A stretch of 17,186 nucleotides of DNA from JBCCFW01 sp039029535 (GTDB lineage Bacteria; Acidobacteriota; JBCCFW01). Both the position numbers and the translations under genes were made by a program. The notes beneath the pieces are model-generated. The model made no database searches. It saw nothing but the letters and a program-made list of their open reading frames with translations, and was not told the DNA's origin. Location: assembly GCA_039029535.1 (NCBI GenBank), contig JBCCFW010000166.1:1-17186 (forward strand), written 5' to 3'. Shown piece after piece: positions 7,316-14,444 of the stretch (positions are counted from its first letter, which is position 1; each line of letters starts with the position of its first letter).

Positions 7316-10030
7316 TCAACTCAGGGCCAAACGGTCGATGAGACCGAACGCTGCCCAGGCGTGGGGATGAGCCAGCTCCGGCCGGGTCCGATCATTGCGC
7401 AAGACCCTGCGCGCGATGGTCAGGGCCTGGCCGGCCGATTCTCCTCGCCCGAGCTCGCGATGAAACGCGGTCATGAAGAGACGCGTGGTCGCATCGTCCA
7501 CCGGCCAGCGACTCGCGAGCACGGCTGAAGCCCCGGCCAGCAAGAACGCCCGGGCAAGGCCGAGGATTCCCTCGTGGCGACGAAGCGCACCGCGGGCCGT
7601 ATCGCAGGCCGAGAGACACACCAGGCTTCCTGGGAGCTGATGCTGGACGATCCGGTTCGCGCGGAACAGCTCGGAGCCCTCTCCACCCGAAGCGGCAAGA
7701 ACGAGCCCGGAGCTCTCGGCCGAACGAAGGTCGGAGAGACCATGGCAAGCGAGGTGAATGACGTCACTGCTTCCAACCTCGCTCTCGTATCGCTCAGCAC
7801 GGGCGTCAGCTCCCACGAAGACTCGTGGATGAGCATGGACAGCCGCGATCGACGCCACTTCGGCCTCCGCCTCGGGAAGAGAGGACCAGGCCAGGCCCGT
7901 CGCGTCGGACGGACCTGCGGCCGGCGAATACCCGAGAGCCAAGAGACGAGCATCTCTCCCTCTCCGCGGACGTCGTGCCGACTCGAGGAGACCCGCTGAC
8001 GGCAGGGTGCAGACCTCGTGAGAGTCACCCAGGTACTCACAGCTCGCCGTGTCGTCCTCGTCCTCCGGAGAGAGCCGACTCACCAGCAGCTCCCAGGCCA
8101 GGCCATTCAGCGCCGCATCGGGAACGATGACGAGTCGACTGGCTCGCCCGGAGAGCAACTCGAGAACCGGCGCGATCAAGCGCTTGAAGAGTCGATGCGA
8201 GAGCCCCATGTCGAAGGCCTGCAGGCATCCCCAGGGGTCGGGGTCCACGGCCGCTTCCAAGAGCGGGCGATGAAGTCGCTCGATCGACCGAGAGAGCGCC
8301 TGCTCCGAGATCTCGATGTCGAGGCATTCGACTCGCTCTTCCCACACCACGAACACGCGAGTCACGCGAGGAGACACGTGGTACTCGATGAGCGCCGACC
8401 CATCGCCCAACTTCCTGCTGACCAGGCGCCGGAGTGACCTCGCCCCCGTCGACCTCGCTCTTCGACCCCTGGACTTCATGAGCTCGGAGAGACGGCGGAG
8501 CTGACGCTCGTCGAGCTGATCTCTTCCGGCGAGATGGCGAAGCTCGGCGCTCTCGCTGAGATTGCGCGCGTCGTCACGAACGACCTGAAGCAACAACTCT
8601 CGCGCCTTCAGCTCCGAGGCGAGCTCCCAGGCCCGCTCGCGCCCTCCTTCGCCGATCAATGCACAGCTGACTCTCGCGTCGTGAATGTCTCGACAAGTCT
8701 CGAGAGTTCCCATTCGCGCCGTGGAGCCCGCCTGCACGTCGAGAAGCAGGTCGACGTCCCTGGAGACCTCCTCCAACGCTCGAGCTGCCTCGGCCTCTCG
8801 CCCGGACTCCTGAAGGACCCGGCCCCAGACAGCGCGAGCTCGTAGCAGGGGCAAGCAGAGCCTTCGCTGTGCCGGTGGCAGAGCACGTCCTCTCGCAACC
8901 GCCTTGGTCGCCATCTCGTGGGCTCGATCGAGTTGTCCCTTCTCCAGTGCTGCCCGAGCCTCCTCTCGCTCGAGACGAAGCTCGTGAATGGCATCCAGCT
9001 CCTCAGGGAAGCGCTCGCGGAACTCACTCAAGCGCTCCAGGGCGGCATCGGGCTGCCAGAGCCGCACGAGGATCCTCGCCATGGTGGCGACGGTACCGGC
9101 GAGAAGACCGACCGGACCATCGGCCAGCAAGCTGGCCGCCTGCTCGTGATGGCGCAACGACTGACGAGGAGAACCGCCCGCCAGCAAGATCGCCAAGCCC
9201 AGTCCCTGGAGAGTCACGGCCTGTTCTTCGGGTCGACTCGTGCCCCCTGCTGCCCGCTGTCGAGAGAGAGCACTCCGAAACAGCTCCTTGGCAGTGGTGA
9301 GATCTCCCAAGCCCGCACGGCAGGTGCCGAGCTGGTAGAGCGAGAAGACCTCACCACGGAGATATCGAATCCGCCGCTGAATCTCCAGCGCACGCTCGAG
9401 AGAGTCGACGGCATCGAGCAAGTTCGCGAGTTGATAGTGCGCTCCGCCCAAGTTCGTCAGGCAGGTCGCCTCACCGAGCTGGTCGCCACAGACCCGCTTG
9501 AGCTCGACCGCCTCTTCGAGCAACTCGATGGCGTCCATCAGCTTCCAGTGCGTGAGCTCCAAGGTCCCGAGATGAGTGAGAGCCGTGGCGGCGCCCCAGT
9601 CGTCGCCCTGGCTCCGGAATCGACGCAGCGCGCGACGCAGGCGTCGTCGACCAGCCGTCACGTCACCACTCACGCACTCCATCCAGCCGAGCTCGCAGTC
9701 GGCAGCCCAGAGCTTGGGACGCCGTCCGGCGATCGCATCGAGCCCGACCCGCGCCTCGCGCGCCCGTCCAATCCGGCGATCGGCGTAGGCACGCAGGTAG
9801 GTCAGGAGCATCGAGCCCTCGGGCAACAGCTCCGTCAGGAAGTCGGCCAGCTCCGCGTGCTTGCCCGACCGCAAGAAGGTCTGCACGAGCTCCTGACCCG
9901 CCCAGGCTCGCTCGGGTCCGTCCCCTTGAACGAGGGGAACGAGACGACGACGTGCTCGAACGAAGCGACGAGAATTGAGCTCGTCGACGGCGCGACGGAA
10001 GGGCGTGGGCTGCGTGACGACGTCGGTCAT
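7316..10030 (-). CDS. TPR-CHAT caspase-like cysteine protease
   Basis: A 904-residue protein. About residues 110-430 are tetratricopeptide-type helical repeats (for example DAIELLEEAVELKRVCGDQ and DAVDSLERALEIQRR). About 545-900 is a CHAT (caspase HetF-associated with TPRs) domain of the caspase/separase clan. The catalytic dyad is intact: His in VIHLACHG (about H763) and Cys in LVCLSACDT (about C809), followed by the typical GILGLARAFLLAGASAVLASRWPV segment. No signal or membrane segment is seen, so it should be cytoplasmic. CHAT proteins act as proteases triggered through their TPR part; known examples include Csx29 of type III-E CRISPR. The ATG start at 10030 has no clear ribosome site and lies 21 bases after a PspB-like gene, suggesting coupling to it. 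The substrate is unknown; the nearby soluble anti-sigma protein is a candidate by context only. Confidence 0.92.
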   Translation of the reverse strand: MTDVVTQPTPFRRAVDELNSRRFVRARRRLVPLVQGDGPERAWAGQELVQTFLRSGKHAELADFLTELLPEGSMLLTYLRAYADRRIGRAREARVGLDAIAGRRPKLWAADCELGWMECVSGDVTAGRRRLRRALRRFRSQGDDWGAATALTHLGTLELTHWKLMDAIELLEEAVELKRVCGDQLGEATCLTNLGGAHYQLANLLDAVDSLERALEIQRRIRYLRGEVFSLYQLGTCRAGLGDLTTAKELFRSALSRQRAAGGTSRPEEQAVTLQGLGLAILLAGGSPRQSLRHHEQAASLLADGPVGLLAGTVATMARILVRLWQPDAALERLSEFRERFPEELDAIHELRLEREEARAALEKGQLDRAHEMATKAVARGRALPPAQRRLCLPLLRARAVWGRVLQESGREAEAARALEEVSRDVDLLLDVQAGSTARMGTLETCRDIHDARVSCALIGEGGRERAWELASELKARELLLQVVRDDARNLSESAELRHLAGRDQLDERQLRRLSELMKSRGRRARSTGARSLRRLVSRKLGDGSALIEYHVSPRVTRVFVVWEERVECLDIEISEQALSRSIERLHRPLLEAAVDPDPWGCLQAFDMGLSHRLFKRLIAPVLELLSGRASRLVIVPDAALNGLAWELLVSRLSPEDEDDTASCEYLGDSHEVCTLPSAGLLESARRPRRGRDARLLALGYSPAAGPSDATGLAWSSLPEAEAEVASIAAVHAHPRVFVGADARAERYESEVGSSDVIHLACHGLSDLRSAESSGLVLAASGGEGSELFRANRIVQHQLPGSLVCLSACDTARGALRRHEGILGLARAFLLAGASAVLASRWPVDDATTRLFMTAFHRELGRGESAGQALTIARRVLRNDRTRPELAHPHAWAAFGLIDRLALS

Positions 10031-10051
10031 GCCGGACGCGGCGGACCGGAC

Positions 10052-10327
10052 TCAGGTCCGCTGACGACGTCGGGTGCGGGGACGTGGCCCGAGCGTGCGG
10101 TCACGTTCCTCGGGCGTCGGCGGCGCCCAGTCGGCATCGGTCACGATGACCTCGACGTTCTCCAACCGCTCACGAAGCTCGTCGTTCTCCGCTTCGAGGG
10201 CGTCCAGTCGCCGCTGAAGATCCGAGTTGCTCGCGTGACGCAAGCGAGCCATCTGTAACCACGTCCGCGACACGATGGCCAGGACGGGGATGATGGATAG
10301 CGTGAGCAGGATCTGAACCGCGGTCAT
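10052..10327 (-). CDS. Small membrane protein with coiled coil, PspB-like
   Basis: A 91-residue protein: a single membrane helix at about residues 5-22 and a heptad-patterned coiled coil at about 35-62 (LQRRLDALEAENDELRERLENVE). An acidic/aromatic DADW and a basic tail, RPRTRRRQR, follow. The order of N-terminal helix, coiled coil and a W near residue 67 resembles phage-shock protein B, but similarity this short is only suggestive, and no PspA or PspC gene is visible. GGGGGGAG lies seven bases before the ATG at 10327. It sits 40 bases downstream of the alpha/beta hydrolase and 21 bases upstream of the CHAT gene. The coiled coil could recruit a cytoplasmic partner to the membrane; which one is not known. 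Confidence 0.75.
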   Translation of the reverse strand: MTAVQILLTLSIIPVLAIVSRTWLQMARLRHASNSDLQRRLDALEAENDELRERLENVEVIVTDADWAPPTPEERDRTLGPRPRTRRRQRT

Positions 10328-10367
10328 GAGCAGGCTCCCCCCTCAGTGTAACCGCAGCCGCTTCGGC

Positions 10368-11300
10368 TCACTCCGTCGACGCCACTCCGGCCCGCTCGAG
10401 GAAGCCGGCCAGCGCTCTCCCCCAGCGCTCCGGCGCCGCTGCCGGCAGGCTCTCGTGGCCCACCCCGGCCAGGATGACGAGCTCGCAGTCGGCCGGACAC
10501 GCCGCGTGAAGATCCTCGGCATCGGACAAGCCCACGAGATGGTCGTCGATGCCGACGATGATGGAGACCGTGGCGCTCGGTGAGAGCCCCTCGATCTCAC
10601 GAATCGGGCTGATCGCGTCGGCGCTGACCGGCAGGAAGAAGCGCCCCCAGAACCGGACACCCGCCTGATAGAGATCGGCCATCCGCTCCGAGTAGCCGCG
10701 ATGTCGGATCCAGTTGCGGCTCACCGTCTCGAGATCGCGAAAGGGCATCTCGAGGAAGTAGCCGTCGACCCGCTCGTCCAGGTCGTCACCGGCGAAGATG
10801 GCCGCGACCGCTCCGAGCGAGACACCCCGCACGAACACGGGGCTGGTGGGAGCGCGGTCTTCGAGAAACGCGACCGCGGCCACGACGTCTCGCGCCTCGT
10901 CCCAGCCGAAGCTCCGATGCTCGCCTCCGGAGTCACCATGACCGCGGAACGACAGGGCGAGGCCACCCATCTCACGCTCGCGGAGGTAGGAGAAGGCGTT
11001 GCGCTCCCAATCCCGCGTGCCGTGGATGCCGTGGAGCAACACGAAGACCGGACGCCCGGGCGGTGGCTGGAGATACCAGGCCGCCAGCTCCACGCCGTCG
11101 TCGGTGACGATGCGGAGGTCCTCCACCGTCGCCCCCTCGACCACCGGTGTCTCCGGTGACGGGCTGGGAGGAGCGCGGTGGGTGTAGCGCCAGGTGGTCC
11201 AGCCGGTGATGCCCAGCCAGAGAACGACGGGCGAGAGCAGGACGAGGGCGAGCAGCAAGCCCACCCACCGGCGCCAACGTCGACGTGGCGGAACCGCCAC
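10368..11300 (-). CDS. Membrane-anchored alpha/beta hydrolase
   Basis: A 310-residue protein with an arginine-rich start, one membrane anchor (about residues 13-33) and an alpha/beta-hydrolase fold. Motifs visible are the oxyanion-region LLHGIHG (about 88-94), RGHGDSGG, the nucleophile elbow GVSLG with Ser at about 161, a catalytic Asp in GIDDHLVG (about 252) and the catalytic His in GVGHES (about 282). The triad is therefore complete. Proteins of this type (Bem46/YqkD-like) are esterases or lipases of unknown natural substrate; the catalytic domain probably faces the periplasm. The start is GTG, with GGGGGGAGG immediately upstream at a tight spacing of about two bases. The gene begins 17 bases after the pterin dehydratase stop and is likely in the same transcript. 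A five-base hairpin overlaps its stop codon and is too weak to call a terminator. Confidence 0.9.
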   Translation of the reverse strand: MAVPPRRRWRRWVGLLLALVLLSPVVLWLGITGWTTWRYTHRAPPSPSPETPVVEGATVEDLRIVTDDGVELAAWYLQPPPGRPVFVLLHGIHGTRDWERNAFSYLREREMGGLALSFRGHGDSGGEHRSFGWDEARDVVAAVAFLEDRAPTSPVFVRGVSLGAVAAIFAGDDLDERVDGYFLEMPFRDLETVSRNWIRHRGYSERMADLYQAGVRFWGRFFLPVSADAISPIREIEGLSPSATVSIIVGIDDHLVGLSDAEDLHAACPADCELVILAGVGHESLPAAAPERWGRALAGFLERAGVASTE

Positions 11301-11317
11301 GTCCTCCCCCCGCTCGC

Positions 11318-11647
11318 TCAGCGCGGGAGCTCTTCGAGCTTGGCGGCCAGGATGAAGTCGTTCTCGGACAGGCCGCCGATGGCGTGGGTCCAGAGAGTGA
11401 CGTCGAGCTTGTTGTAGTGCACGGAGAAGTCGGGATGATGCCCTTCGTTCTCGGCCAGCTCGGCCAACGAGCTCACGTACTTCATCAGGGCGACGAAGTC
11501 GGCGAACTCGTACCGCCGCTTGAGCTCACGGTCCTGGACGACTTCCCAGTCGGGGACCTGAGCCGCCAGCGACTGGAGGGCCTCACCCTCCAGTCGCGGC
11601 ACGCCTCCCTCGCAGGGGAGGCAGCGGCGGTGTCGGAGCTCGGTCAC
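11318..11647 (-). CDS. phhB: Pterin-4a-carbinolamine dehydratase
   Basis: A 109-residue protein with the family's standard opening, CLPCEGGVPRL (residues 9-19), and active-site signature: EGHHPDFSVHYN (68-79, with H70, H71 and P72) and LWTHAIGGLSENDF (85-98, H88). The enzyme dehydrates 4a-hydroxytetrahydrobiopterin during recycling of the pterin cofactor of aromatic amino-acid hydroxylases. Homologues in bacteria lacking such hydroxylases have been linked to molybdopterin metabolism. The start is GTG at 11647, overlapping the glutaredoxin stop by four bases (GTGA), so translation is probably coupled. No aromatic hydroxylase is encoded here. Length and residues look complete, so activity is likely. 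The symbol is for the family; the physiological substrate is uncertain. Confidence 0.93.
   Translation of the reverse strand: MTELRHRRCLPCEGGVPRLEGEALQSLAAQVPDWEVVQDRELKRRYEFADFVALMKYVSSLAELAENEGHHPDFSVHYNKLDVTLWTHAIGGLSENDFILAAKLEELPR
11569..11622 (-). repeat. Two adjacent stem-loops in the 5' part of the pterin dehydratase gene
   Basis: A 12-base-pair perfect stem (11569-11580 with 11586-11597, five-base loop) is followed by a seven-base-pair stem (11603-11609 with 11616-11622, six-base loop). Both are GC-rich, with no T-run. They lie over codons for the N-terminal 25 or so residues of the dehydratase, right after the glutaredoxin stop. They may only reflect codon usage but could affect translation or RNA processing. 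Confidence 0.35.
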
Positions 11648-11967
11648 TCGCCGAAGGCCTGATCGACCATGGGCGCGAGCTCGCCCTTCGCGTGCATCTC
11701 GTTGACGATGTCGCAGCCACCGACGAACTTGCCGTCGACGTAGACCTGCGGGATCGTCGGCCAATCGGAGAAGGTCTTCACCGCCTGCCACTTCTCGGGA
11801 TCGGCCAGGACGTTGACGTCCTTGAAGTCACGGCCGAGCTCGCGGAGCACGTTGACCGTGCGCATCGAGAAGCCGCACTGCGGGAAGTCCTTGCTGCCCT
11901 TCATGTAGATGAGCAACTTGTTGTTGTCGACTTCTTCCTTGATCTCGGCCATGACGTCACGGCTCAT
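11644..11967 (-). CDS. grxD: CGFS monothiol glutaredoxin (Grx4/GrxD type)
   Basis: A 107-residue protein of standard size. It shows KGSKDFPQCGFS (23-34) with the single active-site Cys at 31, the cis-proline TIPQVYVDG (71-79) and the glutathione-binding GGCDIV (83-88). Proteins of this class bind a [2Fe-2S] cluster bridged between two monomers, or between one monomer and BolA, using glutathione as a ligand. They act as cluster carriers rather than disulfide reductases. The start ATG overlaps the BolA stop by four bases (ATGA), with GAGGTG six bases upstream. The overlap makes co-translation with BolA likely and fits the known Grx-BolA heterodimer. Position downstream of SUF genes supports a cluster-trafficking role. 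Confidence 0.96.
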   Translation of the reverse strand: MSRDVMAEIKEEVDNNKLLIYMKGSKDFPQCGFSMRTVNVLRELGRDFKDVNVLADPEKWQAVKTFSDWPTIPQVYVDGKFVGGCDIVNEMHAKGELAPMVDQAFGE

Positions 11968-12209
11968 GAGTCACCTCGCTCTTCTGGGGTCTTGGTGGAG
12001 AGCGCCAGGGCGTGCAGCGCCCCTCCCATCACGTCCTTGACGGTGGCATAGACCATCCGGTGGCGCTCGATTAGGGTCTTGCCGGAGAACTCGGGAGCGA
12101 TCACCTCAGCCGCGAAGTGGTCGCTTCCGCCATGCGTGTCCACGACCTTGACCTCGGCCTGGGGCATGGCCTCACGGATGCGTCGTTCGATCTCTTCTGC
12201 TGCGATCAT
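11964..12209 (-). CDS. bolA: BolA family protein
   Basis: An 81-residue protein matching the compact BolA fold: IERRIREAMPQAEVKVVDTHGGSDHFAAEV, then the helix-strand segment ending in KTPEER. The invariant His is in ERHRMVY (H50). Histidines in the loop DTHGGSDHF (H26, H31) could supply the second cluster ligand used by BolA in [2Fe-2S] complexes with CGFS glutaredoxins. The partner gene follows with a four-base overlap. AGAGAGAAGAG precedes the ATG. The gene starts 30 bases after the sufT stop, with no convincing terminator or promoter between. The role is inferred as stabilising or directing iron-sulfur transfer; the stress/morphology role of E. coli BolA is not shown here. Confidence 0.93.
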   Translation of the reverse strand: MIAAEEIERRIREAMPQAEVKVVDTHGGSDHFAAEVIAPEFSGKTLIERHRMVYATVKDVMGGALHALALSTKTPEERGDS

Positions 12210-12239
12210 CTCTTCTCTCTAGGGATGTCAGACCCCCCG

Positions 12240-12686
12240 CTAGAACATGTTGAGGGAGAGCTTGGCCTCGTCGGACATCCGCGAGGGATCCCAGGGAGGA
12301 TCCCACACGACTTCCACTGAGGCTTGCCGGACACCCTCGACTCCGGCGACTTTTTGCTCGACCTCCGGCGGGAGGCTTCCCGCCACCGGGCACGCCGGCG
12401 AGGTCAAGGTCATCGAGATGGCGATGTCGGCCGTCTCGTCTTCAGTCTCCGACGGCGTGACGCCGATCTCGTAGATGAGACCCAGCTCCCAGATGTCGAC
12501 GGGGATCTCGGGATCGAAGATGGTCTTGATCCGCTCGATCACCTTGCCGCGGATCGGATGCTCTTCACCCGCAGGAGTCTCGGCCGCAGCCGCGCTGTCA
12601 CCCGTCGCGGGAGCCTCGTTCGGCTCCGGCGTCGGCGCATCACTCGCGGGCGTAGCAGCCTGTTCGGGTCTTTCCTGATCGCTCAT
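12240..12686 (-). CDS. sufT: SufT / MIP18-family (DUF59) iron-sulfur maturation protein
   Basis: A 148-residue protein. From about residue 45 it is the MIP18/DUF59 domain: DPEIPVDIWELGLIYEI (58-74), then SMTLTSPACPVAG with the conserved Cys at 99, and VVWDPPWDPSRMSDEAK near the end. Proteins of this type act late in iron-sulfur cluster maturation and often sit in SUF operons as SufT. The first 45 residues are a low-complexity Ala/Pro/Glu/Thr-rich stretch not typical of the family, probably a disordered tail. The ATG at 12686 is chosen because GGAG lies eight bases upstream, four bases after the sufU stop. An upstream extension would run inside sufU. The gene is contiguous with sufU and transcribed with it. 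Confidence 0.92.
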   Translation of the reverse strand: MSDQERPEQAATPASDAPTPEPNEAPATGDSAAAAETPAGEEHPIRGKVIERIKTIFDPEIPVDIWELGLIYEIGVTPSETEDETADIAISMTLTSPACPVAGSLPPEVEQKVAGVEGVRQASVEVVWDPPWDPSRMSDEAKLSLNMF

Positions 12687-12690
12687 CACA

Positions 12691-13161
12691 TCACTCCGTG
12701 GTGACCGTGTCGTCCTCTTCGGTGAGGGCGCTGCGACAGGCATGCCAGGCCAGGCTGGCGCACTTGACGCGGGAGGGGTACTCGCAGACACCGGCGAAGA
12801 CCGCCAGCTTGCCGAGGTCGGCGATGGCGTCCTCGAAGCGTTCACCCGCCGAAGTGGGCTCGGCGGTCACGAGCTCGTTGAACGCATGGTGCAGGGTCTC
12901 GGCCTCTTCCAGCGTGCGCCCGACCAAGGTGTCGGTCATCAACGACGCGGAAGCCTTCGAGATGGCGCAGCCCTCACCCTCGAAGCTCGCGGCCTCGACA
13001 CGACCGTCGGCCACCCGAACGTGCACCGTGTAGTGGTCGCCGCAGAGCGGGTTGAAGCCACGCACCGAGCGCACGTCGTCGCCTTCGAGAGGCCCGAAGT
13101 TCTTGGGCTTCTTCGCGTGGTCGAGGATGACTTCCTGGTAGAGGTCGCGGAGGTTGGACAT
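12691..13161 (-). CDS. sufU: SufU-type zinc-dependent sulfur acceptor / scaffold
   Basis: A 156-residue protein beginning MSNLRDLYQEVILDHAKKPKN. It has the three SufU cysteines, C40 in NPLCGD, C65 in GEGCAIS and C134 in RVKCASLAWHA, with D42 as the fourth zinc ligand. The length and the region between the second and third Cys are typical of SufU rather than the shorter IscU. SufU accepts persulfide sulfur from SufS and passes it toward SufBCD. The ATG at 13161 lies two bases after the sufS TAG stop. No good ribosome site is present, so translation is probably coupled to sufS. Gene order sufS-sufU-sufT is as in other SUF operons of this type. Confidence 0.95.
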   Translation of the reverse strand: MSNLRDLYQEVILDHAKKPKNFGPLEGDDVRSVRGFNPLCGDHYTVHVRVADGRVEAASFEGEGCAISKASASLMTDTLVGRTLEEAETLHHAFNELVTAEPTSAGERFEDAIADLGKLAVFAGVCEYPSRVKCASLAWHACRSALTEEDDTVTTE

Positions 13162-13163
13162 GC

Positions 13164-14444
13164 CTAACCCAGGAGGTCGACGGCCTTGCGCAGGCCGACG
13201 ACGAGAGCATCGATGTCCTCGCGTCGGTTGTAGACACCGAAGGAGGCCCGCACGGAAGCCGACACGCCGAAGTGACGAATGGCCGGCTCCGCACAATGCA
13301 GTCCGGTGCGCACGGCCACGCCCTCGGAGTCGAGCACCGTGCCGATGTCGTGCGGGTGGAGCCCCTCGAGGCTCATCGAGATCGCGCCGGCCTGCTTGCG
13401 CGGCGAGCCCAGCAAGCGCACCCGAGGCACCTCGGCCAGGGCTGCGCGCGCGTGGGCGACGAGCTCGTCCTCGTGGGCAGCGATGGCGTCGAAGCCCAGC
13501 CCGTCGAGGTAGTCGAGCGCGGCACCCAGGCCGACCACGCCGGCGATGTTGGGCGTGCCCGCCTCGAAACGATACGGCAGGTCGTTGTAGGTGACCTCGT
13601 CGAAGCTGACGGTCGCGATCATGTCGCCGCCGCCCTGGTAGGGACGCATCCCTTCGAGCAGCGCTTCGCGACCGTAGAGCACGCCGATGCCGGTGGGCCC
13701 GTAGGCCTTGTGACCGGAGAGGGCGAGGAAGTCGCAACCGAGCTCCTGCACGTTCACCGCCAGGTGCGGCACGGACTGGGCCGCGTCGACCAGCGTGGGG
13801 ATGCCCCGCTCGCGAGCCTTGGCGATGAGCTCCTTCACCGGGTTGACGACACCCAGCGCGTTGGAGACGTGAACCATCGCCAGCATCTTGCAGCGCTCGT
13901 CGAGGAGCTCGTCGAGCCCGTCGAGAACGAGGTCGCCGTTCTCGTCCATGGGGATGACGGCGAGCTCGGCGCCCTTGCGTTCGCAGGCCACCTTCCACGG
14001 AACGATGTTGCTGTGATGCTCCATCGCCGTGACGACCACGCGGTCACCGGGCTCGAGTCGGGGCTCGCCGAAGCTGCTCGCGACGAGGTTCACCGCCTCG
14101 GTCGTGCCGCGGACGAAGACGATCTCCTTGCGCGAAGCCGCCCCGAGGAAGCGTCGCACGCGGTCACGCGCACCCTCGTACAACCCCGTCGCCCGCTCGG
14201 AGAGCAGGTGGACACCGCGGTGCACGTTGGCGTTGGCTTCGCGGTAGACCTTGGTCACCGCGTCGATGACGACCTCGGGCTTCTGCGAGGTCGCAGCGGT
14301 GTCGAGATAGACCAGCGGCTTCCCGTGGATCTCCTGGGCGAAGATCGGGAAGTCGGCACGCACGGCCTCGACGTCGAGACCCTGAAGAGCACCGGCCGGT
14401 TGCATGGGCTTGTTCTCCTGAGCGGAGGAGAGCGGGGCGTTCAC
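13164..14444 (-). CDS. sufS: Cysteine desulfurase SufS
   Basis: A 426-residue PLP enzyme of the group II (SufS/CsdA) NifS-like family. Visible motifs are PLVYLDTAATSQKP (43-56), the cofactor-contacting TAMEHHSNIVPW (139-150), the PLP lysine in SGHKAYGPTG (K246) and the catalytic Cys in VRTGLHCAEP (C384), with a short active-site loop as in SufS. It removes sulfur from L-cysteine and hands it to SufU. The start is GTG at 14444, overlapping the sufD stop by four bases (GTGA), with AGGAGG in the end of sufD at a workable spacing. About 20 residues precede the conserved core. It is complete and ordinary in length, and is coupled to sufD and sufU. Confidence 0.97.
   Translation of the reverse strand: MNAPLSSAQENKPMQPAGALQGLDVEAVRADFPIFAQEIHGKPLVYLDTAATSQKPEVVIDAVTKVYREANANVHRGVHLLSERATGLYEGARDRVRRFLGAASRKEIVFVRGTTEAVNLVASSFGEPRLEPGDRVVVTAMEHHSNIVPWKVACERKGAELAVIPMDENGDLVLDGLDELLDERCKMLAMVHVSNALGVVNPVKELIAKARERGIPTLVDAAQSVPHLAVNVQELGCDFLALSGHKAYGPTGIGVLYGREALLEGMRPYQGGGDMIATVSFDEVTYNDLPYRFEAGTPNIAGVVGLGAALDYLDGLGFDAIAAHEDELVAHARAALAEVPRVRLLGSPRKQAGAISMSLEGLHPHDIGTVLDSEGVAVRTGLHCAEPAIRHFGVSASVRASFGVYNRREDIDALVVGLRKAVDLLG

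Noticed and set aside
7332..7346. Short hairpin near the CHAT stop as a terminator for the secreted gene
   Set aside because: The stem is five pairs with no T-run, and it lies inside the CHAT coding region.
8918..10258. 446-codon open frame on the plus strand
   Set aside because: It lies fully antisense to the TPR-CHAT gene, whose product has intact motifs. The predicted protein has no recognisable domain and its openness follows from GC-rich codon use.
10356..10368. AGCCG-CTT-CGGCT hairpin at the hydrolase stop
   Set aside because: A five-pair stem without a T-run is common in DNA of this GC content and is too weak to call a terminator.
12691..13998. 435-codon minus-strand frame containing sufU
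   Set aside because: Only the last 156 codons are SufU; the earlier part is an Arg-rich out-of-frame reading of sufS. The real start is the ATG at 13161.
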